Source of the DNA: Isoetes taiwanensis
Taxonomy: Eukaryota; Streptophyta; Lycopodiopsida; Isoetales; Isoetaceae
Direction: 5' to 3'
DNA length: 64,000 nucleotides
NCBI GenBank assembly: GCA_021234155.1
Contig: JAJEKV010000030.1
Span: forward strand, 11,348,525 to 11,412,524
In this document: positions 12,729 to 24,905 of the stretch, piece after piece
Layout: the number at the start of each line of letters is the position of its first letter
How positions within the stretch are numbered: the first letter of the stretch is position 1
The notes under the pieces: generated by a model
What the model saw: only the letters and a program-made list of their open reading frames with translations
Database searches by the model: none
What the model was told of the DNA's origin: nothing
Made by a program: the position numbers and the translations under genes

Positions 12729-15700
12729 CTTTCTCAACGTCCCCAGAAGCATTTCTGGGGCTCTCGACTTATGCCCGTATTTGAGCACCATTACTAGTAT
12801 ATTATAATGTTTTGAGCAGTAAGTAGTGCCTAATTTAGGCGGTTAGTTTAACTGAAAGTGAGCGGCTCGGATAGCTCTAGCGGCGAAAGTTAGGAGAAAG
12901 AAATGAGTCAGTTCTTCCCTTCGAGGAAGAGGCCACAATGATGCGAACCAACGGAAGCTCCACGGTCAGTTTTCCTTCCATGGTCGGTTTTCCTATGGCG
13001 GCTTGACCATGGTGGATTGTTGCTTCCAAGCGGTGGTAAGCATCCCACAACTAGCGGCTCATTAAACTGATGTGCCCGAGGGCGGGGACCTTCATTTTTT
13101 TGGTTTTACGTGGCACTGATAATAGTATTATGCGAGGGCTGCCGGGGATCCGTGCACTAGTTTTTCATTAGATGGATCATCATTGATTACCCGGTTTTGG
13201 AAGGAGGTTATATCTTGGCTCTCCGGCTATAGCCCGGGGGAAAGGAGAAGCTTCTCTTCACAAAACTGCGAAACCAAACTTTCATCTCACGTTTGTAGTA
13301 TTCGCATGAACAGTATCTCACAAATATTTATAGTCACATGCGGGCAATATTACATGAGACCATACCATTTCAGGATCATCGGTTGGGTTCTGTTAGAGTG
13401 ATCGAGGAATGAACTTCTACAACATCATATGGCGGGTTTGGATTCGGGGCATGCTAGCTGATTTGCTTAGGGGCTTCCCCAGTTACGGATTACAATTTGA
13501 AGGCTCTTCTTGGAGCTCAAGTTCACCATCCTAATACGCATGTTTCCACAAGTTTAGCATTTTTACATTAATTGGCTTTTGAGCGGGGCATCTTGATTAT
13601 AGAGAGTATCTGTAATAAGGTATGTGCGCGTAATCATCTTTACGGAAGGGAGTGTTTATGAAACATTTTGCTCTACAGTGGATTATGGGTTGGCAGATTA
13701 TTGGCAGCGGCTTTAGTGCCACTGCAAGAACAAAGACAATTGTAGAAGCTGAAGCATCGAGAGAGAAATATATGGCATTTGGAATATATATGTAGCTGGT
13801 TTAGATAGAAGATTTCTAAGCAAGAGACAACATATTTGGAGCCCACAAATGATGGAATGGTAGGGATATGCAGGAAAAGAAGAATATGAAGAGATGGGTT
13901 GGGAAGAAAGGGTGTACATTGGGAGGAGATCGGTGAATATCCTTTATGCTCCTTAATGTCAGTCTGCGAATCAGGAAGCGTCCCACTGCCCGGCATATCA
14001 GGCATCAAAGCTGATTATGCTCGAGGCATTCAGTAGGTGGACTTGATACTTTTTCTAACCGAAAACTTTATCGAACTTAGAGAAATCTTATTATTTGTGG
14101 TTGTAATGGGGCCTTGAAGGTGCACGTCGCTTAAAAAGGAGTTTTGGCGGCATCCATGGACAAAGGACTAAACCGTTTAATGACTATATTTGTTGTTTGT
14201 TACCATGTTACCCGACCAACGAAAGGTTCAATAGCACCCGTTCTGGCTGCTGCTCCTATTTTCTTTTAATAAAGGTTTGTGCTTTTCAAAGTTTATCGTT
14301 CTTGAGGATTTAATATTAGTGGCGGCGCATGTCTATAGTTGTGGTTACATTATTTGAAATTATCTATCAATAAAAAAGGAGACCCTTGATTATTTTCGTT
14401 AAAAGGAAAAGGAAAATTGATTAAATTAGTATAAGAAGTTACCCAAAAGCACTACGGTTTCTTTATTACCACCATGACCATCCGGTAAGGCGGTAACAGA
14501 GATCTGAGATGCACGCGAGGTCATTTTGAAGGTATTTATCTCGCGGAAAGCTTAGAAATCAGGGATTAGTATGTAACCATTTGTTTTGGTTATCCAGACC
14601 AGTTTAAGTGATTTAGCTGCTTCATGCTTATACGCGGCGGAATGTTGAAAATTTCCAAGAGTTTGTTCAAAAGTTTGGTATCCTCAAAGAACATTGGCCA
14701 TTCCATCTGCTTATTCTGTCATTTCCAGCCAAGTAGGAAGTAAGTAGATGTATTCCTTTCTACTCAAGGCATGACAACTCTGTGATAAGTAGACCGCAGA
14801 TACGGAAGAAGTAACTAATCACATTATTTTTCCAAAGTCAGACGATGCTATATTCATGCAGTGAAAATGTTTCTATTTAATTCCTCTATTTTGTACCAAG
14901 TATAGCGTGGTGAATTGCTTCTACTTAATTTGCTATATGAGCTTTTTTTGGTGGCAAGGGTATTTACCATTGTGCTTGAGTTGATTGAGCCCGACAAAGA
15001 AGCTACCAACGGTGTTAAGGACAAAGGTTGATCACTACGCTTTCTGGTTATCCATCTCGAGCTTATAATATCCATCCTCAGCGACAAGTTGGTTCACACA
15101 TGATTTAACGAGTTGAAATAACCATTTCCTCTTCTTTTCCATGTTGTTTACAACATATGCGGGCAAGACCATTTATTTAGTGTTAATGAAGCTTGATATA
15201 GTGCATGTAGGTGATATGGTGTACAAGAATCTTTGTACAAGGTAAATGTTTGACAGGAAAATAGGAGGTCATTCTTAACTTTATGTAAGAAAATAGAATT
15301 AAAGGCGAAGATGCCAAAAATACGAAGACTTCTTGAGATACAAAGAGTTGTTTGATACCTTCAGTAGGCTATGTGACTAATTCTTGGCCTAATCACTGTG
15401 GTAGCCTTAGTTCGCGATTGCTTATGGTCTTAGAGATCATCCACTTTACATTTTCTAACCATTGCATGTGCATGACGATTTTGTGGTCTTTGGGTTGTAG
15501 GTAACAACAAAGGGTAAAATTCAAATATAGAGAAAGAAAGAGAGAAAATAGAGCTTTAAGGTTTATGGACAACAACAAAGGGTAAATTTCAAATATTAGA
15601 AGCAAAAATGAAACTTACATATTAATGATGAAGTCGGCATCCCTTATTTGCTGGGTTTTGGTTCTTATTCTATTTGACCATGATTTCCTTTAGATTTTGC

Positions 15701-18559
15701 TTTAACGGGGTTGGTTTTGAAGCAACGCGCATATGCAAGCTTGCTGAAAATCGATATATACGGCATGCAGCATCAAGTTTTTGTTTACGAGGGCACTATC
15801 ACGGGTTACCATCAAAGATTTTACATCCTGCTTTTCTCACTGCAATCATATTTCTATTATAATGACACTTTTTCTCACTACGGTCAAAATATTTCACAGG
15901 ACTTTTAGCATTATGCCCGGCTAGCGGCTGATATATTATAAGTATTTAATGGAAAATACTTGCAGGCATTTTTTGAACTATCCAGAACATTCATGCGATC
16001 CAAAATCTACTATCCACAATATTGACCTAAAGCTTTCTTTCAATCGAACATATACCACCGGTTCTATATCTTATTTGACTATAGACAACTACGACAAGAG
16101 AAAGCCAGAATCGACCTTGTTTGCGCTAGCATTACTGGCTAGTTGAGAAACAAAATCTTTGAAGGGTGAAGAGATTGGTTTCACGCTTATTGGTCATACA
16201 CGATCAAATTGATCCGGATGTTGATTAGAGTTCTCATTCTTGCTCGAGAAAAAGCTCACCGACCTACCCGGCCAATGATTGAGGTTATCAAGATTCCTAC
16301 AATCCTCGTCGACATGTCGAGTTATTAGAAAGCACCTTATGATAGATTTCCAAGGAATGATGATTTTTGGAGAAGATCAAACTGGGTCACTTATATGGGC
16401 CGGCGAAACATTACATTTCAACATCGGATCAAAATTTCGCTTTAGCGGAATGGCAAGACCATAGCGCAAAGAGAAATATACATCCTTACCTTTGTGACCG
16501 TGACAATTATTCAATTCATTAGCACCATCACAATACTAGTTCTATGCTGCGAATCAAATACCTCTAAAAGCAGAAGAAATCTTTTCAAAGAGTAAAAGGA
16601 GGGAAGGCATTTGACTCCAAACCGTCATTGGACTATATTGGGACAGAGTGTTCGATGCGTGCTCCAACCACTTTGGGGGTACTTTATAGTGGCCTCAGTT
16701 TTTTTTTTCTTAGCAAGCGTGAGCATGTTGCAAGAAGCTTCGATACAGGTCGAAGGCCAGGGTTACATCAAGTGGCCATCTAGGCAAACTCTCCTGTGTT
16801 TTGAGTTGATGATAGGCCCGGAACATGTGGAGATAATATTAGCTTTCAGGATGAAGATGGCAGTCATGTACTGGCGGCCCCAGACCACCACGGCTTCTCA
16901 GAGTTGCTCGAGTCTCAGGTTCAGGTCGGAGATTGGAAAGGAATGCTCATAAGCGTGGTGATAATGATGAATCTGGGAGTAGCCGATGCAGCTAAGCTAA
17001 AATCTTGGAGGTAACAAGAAGATGGAATTCCCTCAATTTCAAAGTGCACGGATGAGAACAAATGCCAATGCTTCGATTCTAGGAGTTATCACTGGGAGAT
17101 GGTAAAAAATAGAATTAGGAAAGAGAGCAAAGTCAAAGCAAACCACTTTAACATCCGCCGATCATTGAGTAAAGGTTCTTGCATGACTTTATTCCATTGC
17201 TTTAGCGCAATAAGTTCTGTGATCACTCAAACTTTAATAAAGATTCGGCATAGCATTAGACAAACAATCTAGAAGGTGTAAAAAGATGATGATGAAGACT
17301 CACTTGTGAGCCCGGTGAGGAAGAAGATCGTTCAATTACATCGAGTTTTGAGGTAATTTGAGGATGAAGGCTCAAGTGTCCGGGGATTAAATGAGTCACG
17401 GATAGGATGCATCCACGATATTAACGCCAAAATGTAGGTTTGTCGATATTTCGGACATGTAAGAGCCAAAGTCGCGAGGGTGATGAGTGTTTATCCAAAG
17501 ATGTCCTATATTTTTTGACAATTTTGTTCCTGGTACGGCGCAATTTTCCACAACCTTCAGATATATCAGCATCGTCTACCGCGCGCATTTTTTTTATTGC
17601 CCTTTTTGCTACACTTTATAAAGTAGCTATTTTTTGTTCTAAATTAGGAGGATGAAAATTGCTATTTAAAATTTTTTGCATGGAAGTTATGTTCAATCAA
17701 CTACCTCAAAAGGGTACCCTAAATTACATAGGTGTATTGTCTTTGTCTCATTATACCATCTCACGGAATCTGTAGGCAAGCCTCACCCTTGCCATCTTCG
17801 TTCGTCAATGGATGAATGAAAGAACCGGGGAACATCCGCTGACCATCACGAAGGTCCCGCGCAGCGGCTGGGATACGTATTGGGCCATCGGATGGAAGCC
17901 CGGAAACGAAAGTGCGCCGCAGTCTCTGGCGACTAGCAGTTCGCCCGAGGGGAAAGGAGAGGCATTAGAATATGGAAGATGGATGAATAATGCCATGGGA
18001 GTAAAGCTTAATGGATGGAGAGCGAAGGAATACACATCATAAAGGCGGTAGATAGGAGGAGAGCGCCTCTTGGGGGTCATGGCATTATTTAGGAATCCGG
18101 CTATATGAACTTAGAAATCAACACCTTTCTACTGCGGAGGAAAGAAATTGAATCATTTCGGTCCCCACAAAGATTTAGGCATAATGCGCCCGTAACTTCG
18201 TTTAACGCCAGTTCGGCTGCCGATTGCCACTTTAGGGATAAAGTTCGGCCGGTCTGAACAATGGCGTAACGTATTGATGCCCATTAAGATGGATGCCATA
18301 TAGACATGTATGCTACGGCGGTGACTTTGCCACAATTCTGTGGCCCGATACATTGATAACTTAGCTATGGACCACGGAACAAATACCTTTCCAACCCCTT
18401 AATAATAACATCCCGCAGCGTCTCGGATGGGGAGGTGCATACCAAGCTGGAGTGCCGGAAACCGTTCAACACCGAAGAACTTTCCGGTAGCCATAGAAAG
18501 GCGACAACTGGAGAGTCGAGGGCCCACAAAAAGAAGCGAACAATTTATACATCCACACG
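12729..18559. other. Intergenic DNA without a recognisable gene
   Basis: Open frames are short and unrecognised. Minor direct repeats are visible. GGTCAGTTTTCCTTCCATGG and GGTCGGTTTTCCTATGG lie in tandem near 12964-12999. ACAACAAAGGGTAAA recurs at about 15505 and 15570. Nothing here supports a functional annotation. Confidence 0.45.
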
Positions 18560-19104
18560 GGATACTGGAGAGCCAAAGCTGTCCAACAAAGGAAATGACA
18601 TTAAGTGCATCATCAGCCATTAGAACAAAGAAATGTCATCTGGCGATGGGTTACCAAATCTCACGTGAACCATTATTCATGGGAGAGACCCGCGCCCAAG
18701 ATGCCTTCACACTTAGCGCAAGAGGGGAATGCACGAGAAGAATTTGCATACAATTATGTAAAAGCGGTGATTTGCCAAGGGCGATACGGCCAGTGCCGCG
18801 TATCTGAAAAAATGCTCGATTGTTCCTTGAAAAATGAGTGAATGAAGTAGAGTTTCATAACATCTATTGCGGCTGGTTTCACCAAAATCAAAGCGTGAGA
18901 GACTGGCGCCCGGAAACTCCGGTCAACAGCGTCATATGCTTTACAAAGTTCGGTACTAATTATGCAAATTGTGATAAACGTGCATTTCTGGCCCAATAGG
19001 GGAGACCTCATGTGTTCTTTGCCATTATTCAAGATACATAGGGAGGGCAAAGAGCAGTATGGAATAGATGAACTTAGTAAGCACGCTTCTAAAACTACGA
19101 GCAA
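18560..19104 (-). mobile_element. Decayed non-LTR (LINE-type) reverse transcriptase fragment
   Basis: On the minus strand a frame contains ELCKAYDAVDRSF (around 18,930-18,970), close to the LINE RT motif A consensus F(I/V)DLxKAYDxVDR. About 110 codons further on, another frame reads LMADDALNVIS (around 18,590-18,630), which matches motif C (xADD). That spacing is normal for RT motifs A and C. The frame is broken between them and the GCPLS-type motif B is not clear. I read this as a remnant of a non-LTR retrotransposon. The exact clade and both ends are unknown, and chance similarity cannot be excluded. Confidence 0.45.
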
Positions 19105-21031
19105 AAGCTTTACCGCAAAGATCTTAACAGGAGGACAACAAGGTATTAGAGCAATATACTAGAGCTGGATGGGGATGCTTACATTTTGGAATAAAGGGAA
19201 GTCTGACGAGGAAGTTAAAGGGATTTTGTCAATGCCTCGATACTTTTAAATCCCGAAAGAAGCATCATACATATACGCGCGAACCAATCCCAATACTCTG
19301 GAAAATTCCACCGGAATACCATAGAACCATTTTCCTCTTGAAGTGGCGGCCTCGGCTAAATCATTAGTGATCTACATTCCCTAAAAGCGGCAACAGCCAT
19401 TTGGTGACTATAGAGGATGAAATAGCAAGCGAAGCCTCTTCGAAAATCGGCCCCGAAATGGAATCGTAAGCGGTGAAGAAAGCAAAAGGTGATTGTGCAA
19501 AAAGCCTCTGGCTTTCGGGTTGGATCACGAGCATAGAAACATCAAGATCTATGGCCCGAAGAATCGCGGCTAAGCCTTCTTGTTTGGCTCTAAAGAAAAA
19601 CACGGTACCTTTGGTCTCCCCTCGCGAACCATTACAGCCGGCTTTAATGGGGCAAAGTGCATCGTTGATTCCATGGGCCTAATGCTACATAAAATTTGCT
19701 TCTCACATGACCATCCCGGCGGGGCAGCGGACTGCATGCTCAAGTTGTTGATAAAGTATGAGAAGGCTCCAGATTGAAGCACCTTCGGGACTCTAACCTT
19801 GTAAAGGGCTTTACAGCAGCGAGCCTCAACAATACATACCATGCCACAATGTAGAGAAAATGAACCATGCACATCTACATCACGCGGAGGAAATTCCCTC
19901 ATCAACTTCAAGAAAAATGTATTCGGCAGAAATATGTCTTAAGGTCGACATATACAATATAAAGGCAAGAGAGAAATCTTGTATATTCCTGATCCAAAAG
20001 CTATGAAATTATTCAAAAGCGAGGTTATCGCGATGGCGAACAGGTTCACAAAGCATTATAGTAGCCTCTATCATGTCCTGCGCTATGCCTCTACCACCAC
20101 CCAACCCATTACCATTACCGAGTAAACTTGAGGGCCAGTCTAGCTGCGATACAATCTTGCGTTAAAGCGGTGCCATTGCTCCGGCTCAAGAAATACGCAT
20201 TATCTCGCCTGCGCACATCACATCTTAGCAAAGCTCATATAATGTATCCCCGCCTTAATCCGTACCTTGAGGAAGACCTAACCTCTCGATGGTTTGGATG
20301 CATAAAGAAGCCCACAAATCGCCTCTCGTACGTGCGTCGATTAACCACATACACGTTAACCAATCCCCGTTCTTTCATCGCCCGTCGAGCCCTTGATTTT
20401 AGATCCACCAATAAAATCGTAACACAGTAAATGAAATAGCGCAATAGCGATCCTCCATCTTTAAGATAGCAGTATTTCATAGAGTCACGAAGGCCACCAC
20501 AAGAACAGGTAATGCTACTTTATTGATTATCGCATCAACTTTGTAAGAGCGTCACTCTTTCTTTGCATTTTATGTTCTGCTTGCAAACATGTGAAGTCGA
20601 GGTCACCTAACCCGGAGACCATGGACAGCTTACTCCTTTGGTAAGTGGATTAATAGCAGGAAGATGCTTTCTAAGTCCATATTTACATGTACATGAGACT
20701 GGTATCCGCCAATCGAGCTAATGTAGTTTGCAATGCTATTGGGCGTAATGACTTAATGGTGAGAGTGGTGAAGTTCACGGTTCTGAAACTAATCCCAAAA
20801 CTTTATGTAGTTTACCTAAGCTCTTGAAATTTTCCTTCTCATACTTTCTAGGATTTAGCTAAATCAACTCAAAAATTCATCTCAAAATTTTCTGTGGTGT
20901 CGGCATAGAAAACCTTAAGCTAAACTTAAGCTAAAATTATAATACCTTTTCCCGATTCTTCCATTTACTTTAGTCATTTTCTTTGTGGAAACATGCTAGA
21001 ATCAACTTTGTAAGAAAATGAATAGACTCAC
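19105..21031. other. Intergenic DNA, no gene assigned
   Basis: Several short open frames exist on both strands (for example 19570-19911 on the minus strand) without recognisable motifs. A direct repeat CTTAAGCTAAA occurs twice near 20915-20935. Parts could belong to the LINE remnant at 18.6-19.1 kb, but I cannot show it. Confidence 0.4.
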
Positions 21032-21257
21032 CTTTTTCTGTGTTGTTTTGCTGCATAATGTTCAACGCGGACTGATGCCGAAGCAAAATAGTGGCTAAAT
21101 TAAAAGCGTAATTTGAGTCCATATTGTAACCTAAGCCATCTAAAAGCAGTATCTTTGTTACTGGCATAACTGCTGGATCTGACATGGCGGATCTTCTTCT
21201 CAATTCCCAAATCTGTGAGTGTTTTTCCAATTGGACTAATCCAAAATGCGATTCATA
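21032..21257 (-). CDS. Candidate internal exon of an unidentified protein gene
   Basis: On the minus strand an open segment of 226 nt starts after an AG (GGATGGTAG) and ends at a textbook donor, AAAAAG followed by GTGAGT. The frame reads 75 codons and leaves one nucleotide. It includes ELRRRSAMSDPAVMPVTK and then LLLDGLGYNMDSNYAFNLA, which have the composition of a normal globular protein. An alternative acceptor (CACTCACAG) would start the exon at 21212. I do not recognise the family. Its phase fits the candidate exon at 21748-21855. It may be part of a gene with large introns or a gene fragment. Confidence 0.4.
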
Positions 21258-21747
21258 CTACCATCCACATATGACATCGGAGCATGGGTTCAACTATGCA
21301 AGTTTGAGTTCTCCAACTCCTCAAAGCCCAATTCTTTAGTTTTTCGATCTACTTGCTAGCCCCGTTTCTGGCCCTGAATCATCCTGGAGCAGAGTTTGAG
21401 CTTTAAATATCTCTGGCTATGTCTCCCAGTAGGATATGCTCAGAAAGGGCTATATCATGCATATCTGTGATATTTTGGTGATGCGAGAAAGGCCATGGTT
21501 GTTGTTATACTTGGGGTACCTCCAATGCATCGAGTCAAGGTCCTTCTGCTGCCTCTGCCGGAGATGCCTCCCCACACATCCGCCTTCGATTCTTTCTCTA
21601 CACATGTTTCCCTCCACTCAATGCAGTTAGCTCTGCCACCATCGATGATGTATAGCTCCAACCTAAATCATAAGGGAACGTGTTTTTTTTGTTCTTGTGT
21701 TTATTTTCTCCAAATGAAATATTCATGGCTATAATCTAGTACTCAAC

Positions 21748-21855
21748 AGTAATTCGATGTGCAACTGGAACATTAAAACCTAACACATCCTTGATATTTG
21801 TCCTTGCATTCTCCTTCAACCCAGATCTTAACATTACAACTGCATATAAATGCAT
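21748..21855 (-). CDS. Candidate exon upstream of the 21.03-21.26 kb exon
   Basis: A minus-strand pyrimidine-rich tract (TTTTTTTCTGCAAG) precedes an open segment that encodes MLRSGLKENARTNIKDVLGF and then NVPVAHRIT. A possible but weak donor (GTTGAG) follows. If read from the ATG at 21855 the segment is 36 codons and ends in phase 0, which fits the phase-0 start of the next candidate exon. The same ATG could be a start codon or lie within a longer coding segment. The product is unknown. Confidence is limited by the weak donor and the AAG acceptor. Confidence 0.3.
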
Positions 21856-22334
21856 CTTGCAGAAAAAAAGAAAAAGGAAGGTGAAGAAAATGTGAAGTAA
21901 TAGTTGTAGGTTTATTTCATATTTCAATGATGGGATACTGCAAACCATGGAAAATTTAATATGCTCAATAGTACAGGTGGACGAATGACAATTGTAGATG
22001 GAAATCGGGCAGTTTTTGGGAAGTGGCTAACCGACCGGAACCAAAGATAAGAAGGATGAGCCGATTGATGAAAGTCGAGCTGATTGGATATGATCGATGG
22101 CAGTAGGAGCCAATTCGGCTAGTTGAGGATCGATTTGCTCCAAGTGACTTGCACCCTTTGAAAATAGAGCTACAGTAAATTCGAGAAGATCATTTGCAAT
22201 AGGCTTATTGTTAAACCATTGCAAGTTGAATTATTTATTGAGATCCCTTGTTGTCATAGTTGAGTAGCCATTGTAACTTATATTTTGTTTGAAGATCAAG
22301 TGAAACCTTGACGTAGTTGGTCTATAATTTCACA
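21856..22334 (+). other. Probable 5' LTR region of the Copia element at 22.3-24.9 kb
   Basis: The primer-binding site at 22337 implies that the sequence ending near CACA at 22331-22334 is the end of a 5' LTR. No matching 3' LTR was found in the window, so the left boundary cannot be placed. It could begin anywhere in roughly 21.96-22.2 kb. No gene is seen here. Confidence 0.4.
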
Positions 22335-22336
22335 TT

Positions 22337-22349
22337 TGGTATCAGAGCC
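22337..22349 (+). other. tRNA-Met primer-binding site (Copia, plus strand)
   Basis: TGGTATCAGAGCC is complementary to the 3' end of plant initiator Met-tRNA and is the usual start of minus-strand synthesis in plant LTR elements. It lies 15 bp upstream of the gag ATG. Confidence 0.9.
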
Positions 22350-22364
22350 AAATTACAATTTACA

Positions 22365-23300
22365 ATGGCTAGCAGATTTGGAGCAAGTCTGCTGAGTGAT
22401 GTGGAGGTTTACAAAGGAGGATCAGGCTTTCAAATTTGGAAGCAACAAATCATGCATATCCTGGAAGTAGAGGAACTATGGGAATTAGTAGATCCAGATG
22501 CAGTTGAAGATGATGGAGCTTTAGCTACTAGTGGAGTAGCTAGTTCAACTGCAGGTGTTGGTGGAGGTTTCTCAGGGACGTCTCAGGCTGCGCCAACTGG
22601 AGAAGAGACGAGTTCTGAAGCAACAAACAGATCTGCGAAAATTAAGGAAGCAAAGGGAATTATATGCAGCAAGGTCAGCCCCACAATTATGTTAAAAATC
22701 AGAGGTATGTCTCCTCGTCAGATGTGGTCATATTTACTAAAGCACTATGAAGCTAAGTCCACCTCACAAATAGATGTGTTAGAAAATGAGCGAGCTTAAA
22801 ACTTCACGATGATAAAGACATATCAGATTTTTTTAATAAATTTGACAATATAATCGCTGATTTGGAAGGAGCAGGGGTCAACATAAATCAGACTTATCAT
22901 ATTAATAAGAAATGTTGCTAAGACTAGAACCCGAGCTGAAAATATGATTCGGACAGAGGTTGAACAGAGGAAAGTAAATAAGTTAGAAGAGGAGGCCTCT
23001 AAAATTTTGTATGCAGGAAGGAAGAAAGGAAAAACATATGAAAAGATCACATGCTATCATTGTCATCAACCAGGGTACCTGAAATTTAGCTGTCCTAAAT
23101 TAAATACTGAAATAACATGTTATAATTGTGGAGGCAAGGGTCACATGGCGATAAAATGTCCTAGTCCAAAGGCAAATAGGGGAAGAGGCAGAGGTGGTTC
23201 AGGAAGTCATAATCAAAGAGGCAGAGGAGGAAGCAAGAAGGGGACGCGTTGTTGGTGTAAACATTGCAAGAGAAGAAGAGAAATTGGCAAAAGAAGATAG
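22365..23300 (+). pseudogene. Copia gag with two zinc knuckles, frameshifted
   Basis: The gag starts at the ATG at 22365 (MASRFGASLLSDVEVYKG...), typical of the Copia gag N-terminus (GxxFxxWKxxM and later W..L..HYE). That frame stops at 22797-22799. Homologous gag sequence continues in another frame (KLHDDKDISDFFNKFDNII) and then in a third from 22944. Two zinc knuckles follow. The first (23052-23093) has Cys-Cys-Tyr-Cys, with the zinc-binding His replaced by Tyr. The second (23118-23159) is an intact CX2CX4HX4C. An Arg/Gly-rich basic tail ends at 23300. Gag would form the particle and bind RNA. With these breaks this copy cannot make it in one piece. Confidence 0.8.
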
Positions 23301-23376
23301 ATGATGATGAGGTAAATGTTATGAGTTCATTAAATGAGTATAAAAATGACAATGCCACTAACCACAAAAATGATGT

Positions 23377-24342
23377 GATTATAGTTATAGCGGAGCTGAG
23401 AGATCAGTAGTGACATCCACTGATCTACTCAAGAATGTTGCTGTAGCAGCCAAATCAAAACACGTTCAAGTTGGAGATGGCAGCATGCAAAGAATAAAAG
23501 GATGCGGACTCTTGCAGTTGTTAGATTTGAATGGAAATGTAGTAGATATTCCAAATGTTTTATGTGTGCCAACGTTGATAAAAAACTTAATTTCAGTCAG
23601 CCAGCTAGTAGATCTCAGATACAAACTTGTGTTTGATGATCAAAGATGTAAAGTCTATTTGAATAATGAATTGAAATTCCTTGCCAAACGTGTTGGAAAA
23701 TTGTTTCAGATGAATGGAGTTGCATATGATAGTTTGAATGTTGTGACGATCCCTGATATTGCAACATGGCATGGTAGATTGGCACACACTCACTACAACA
23801 ATGTCAAATTTATGGCAAAGAAAGGAATTATATCTTGTAAAGAAGAAGATGATAAAATTCAGCACATTTGTGAAGGATGTATGTTAGGAAAGATCAGTAG
23901 GATTCCATTTACAAGATCCAAATATAGAGCCCAAGAAATCTTGGAACTCGTTCACACAGACTTATGTGGGCCACTCAATGTTATAGGGAGATCAAGAAAA
24001 CGTTACTTTATCACTTTTATTGATGATCACAGTAGAAAGTGTAAAAGCTATTGTTTAACCAGAAAGAATCAAGCTTTAGATGCTTTAAAGCAATTTGTTG
24101 CAGAGGTTGAGAGACAAACAGGGAAAAAGGTCAAATGCATGTCAGACAAAGGAGGAGAATATCTTTCAAGTAAGTTTAAACAATTTTGTATTGCAAGGGG
24201 AATCAAAAGGCAACTGACCTGCAGATTTACACCACAACAAAATGGAGTCTCTGAGAAAAAGAATCGAACCTTGTTGGATGCCGTAAGGTCTATGCTAAAA
24301 TTTGTAGGATTGCCTAAACAAATTGTGGGAGGACGCACTTAA
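23377..24342 (+). pseudogene. Copia protease remnant, pre-integrase and integrase core
   Basis: Open from 23374 to the stop at 24342. The beginning resembles the Copia aspartic protease, but the position of the catalytic Asp in the DSGA motif reads Tyr (YSGAERS). The typical protease C-terminus follows (VGDGSMQRIKGCG ... NVLCVPTLIKNLISVSQL). The pre-integrase zinc-binding region (WHGRLAH ... CEGCMLGK) precedes an integrase core. Its catalytic triad is visible: D in VHTDLCGP, D in MSDKGGEY and E in QQNGVSEKKNR. A frameshift near 24,320 ends the frame; the homologous reading continues in another frame for about 15 codons. Integrase would insert the element's cDNA. This copy is inactive on sequence grounds. 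Confidence 0.85.
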
Positions 24343-24905
24343 AACAGCAGTAATGATACATAATGAGGTACGCCCTCGGCCGGTATGGCAACATTCAGAC
24401 ATGTGTTACGATAAAAGGATTATGCCTGGGTATGATTTCTTGAAAACTTATGGATGTTTGGGTTACATTCATATACCCAAAGAGTAGGAAAAGAATTGGA
24501 TGAAAATAAAGGCTGATGTGGATATCTTGTTGGTTATAATGAAAAGAGTCAAGAATCTGAGAATGTATGTTCCCAAATCAAATCAGGTTATTATCAGTAG
24601 GGACATTGTTTTTGATAAGGATACATTATATAGAGATGGAAATGGACATGGGAATGCACAAACTGGGAAAACAATTATAGAATCCATGAGAAAAAAGAAA
24701 AATGATATCGTTGTTGATAGTGATGATGAGAAAGAGGAGCTGCCCACTAATTCTCATGATCAGGGCAAGGTAGTTGATGATTTGGGTGCTCAAAACTATA
24801 ATGCATCAGATCAAAAAAAAAATAGCAAATGTAAAGAAGCAAGTGCACACTAAAAAGAGAAAGACACAAGTTGAAAGACTCAAAAGAATCTTTGCGGAAT
24901 TATAG
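24343..24905 (+). pseudogene. Copia post-integrase linker, truncated before RT
   Basis: After a gap of degraded sequence, the frame at 24500-24853 carries the conserved Copia linker motif (VIISRDIVFDKDTLY), followed by an acidic and lysine-rich linker (DSDDEKEELPTN). A different frame extends similarity to about 24,905. The reverse transcriptase expected next is absent. Confidence 0.75.

Larger units (their letters stand above)
22337..24905 (+). mobile_element. Copia-type LTR retrotransposon, defective and lacking reverse transcriptase
   Basis: The order is that of Ty1/Copia: primer-binding site, gag with zinc knuckles, protease remnant, pre-integrase domain, integrase core, post-integrase linker. 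The element is broken by several frameshifts. It stops being recognisable about 24,905, just before the reverse transcriptase should begin. No RT or RNase H is found between there and the PPR gene, and no 3' LTR was found. It is non-autonomous and old. Details are given in the component entries. Confidence 0.85.

Noticed and set aside
13673-14008. Possible Copia RNase H (EAEASREKYMAFG)
   Set aside because: Only a loose resemblance to the EAEYxA motif. The flanking RNase H motifs are absent in all frames.
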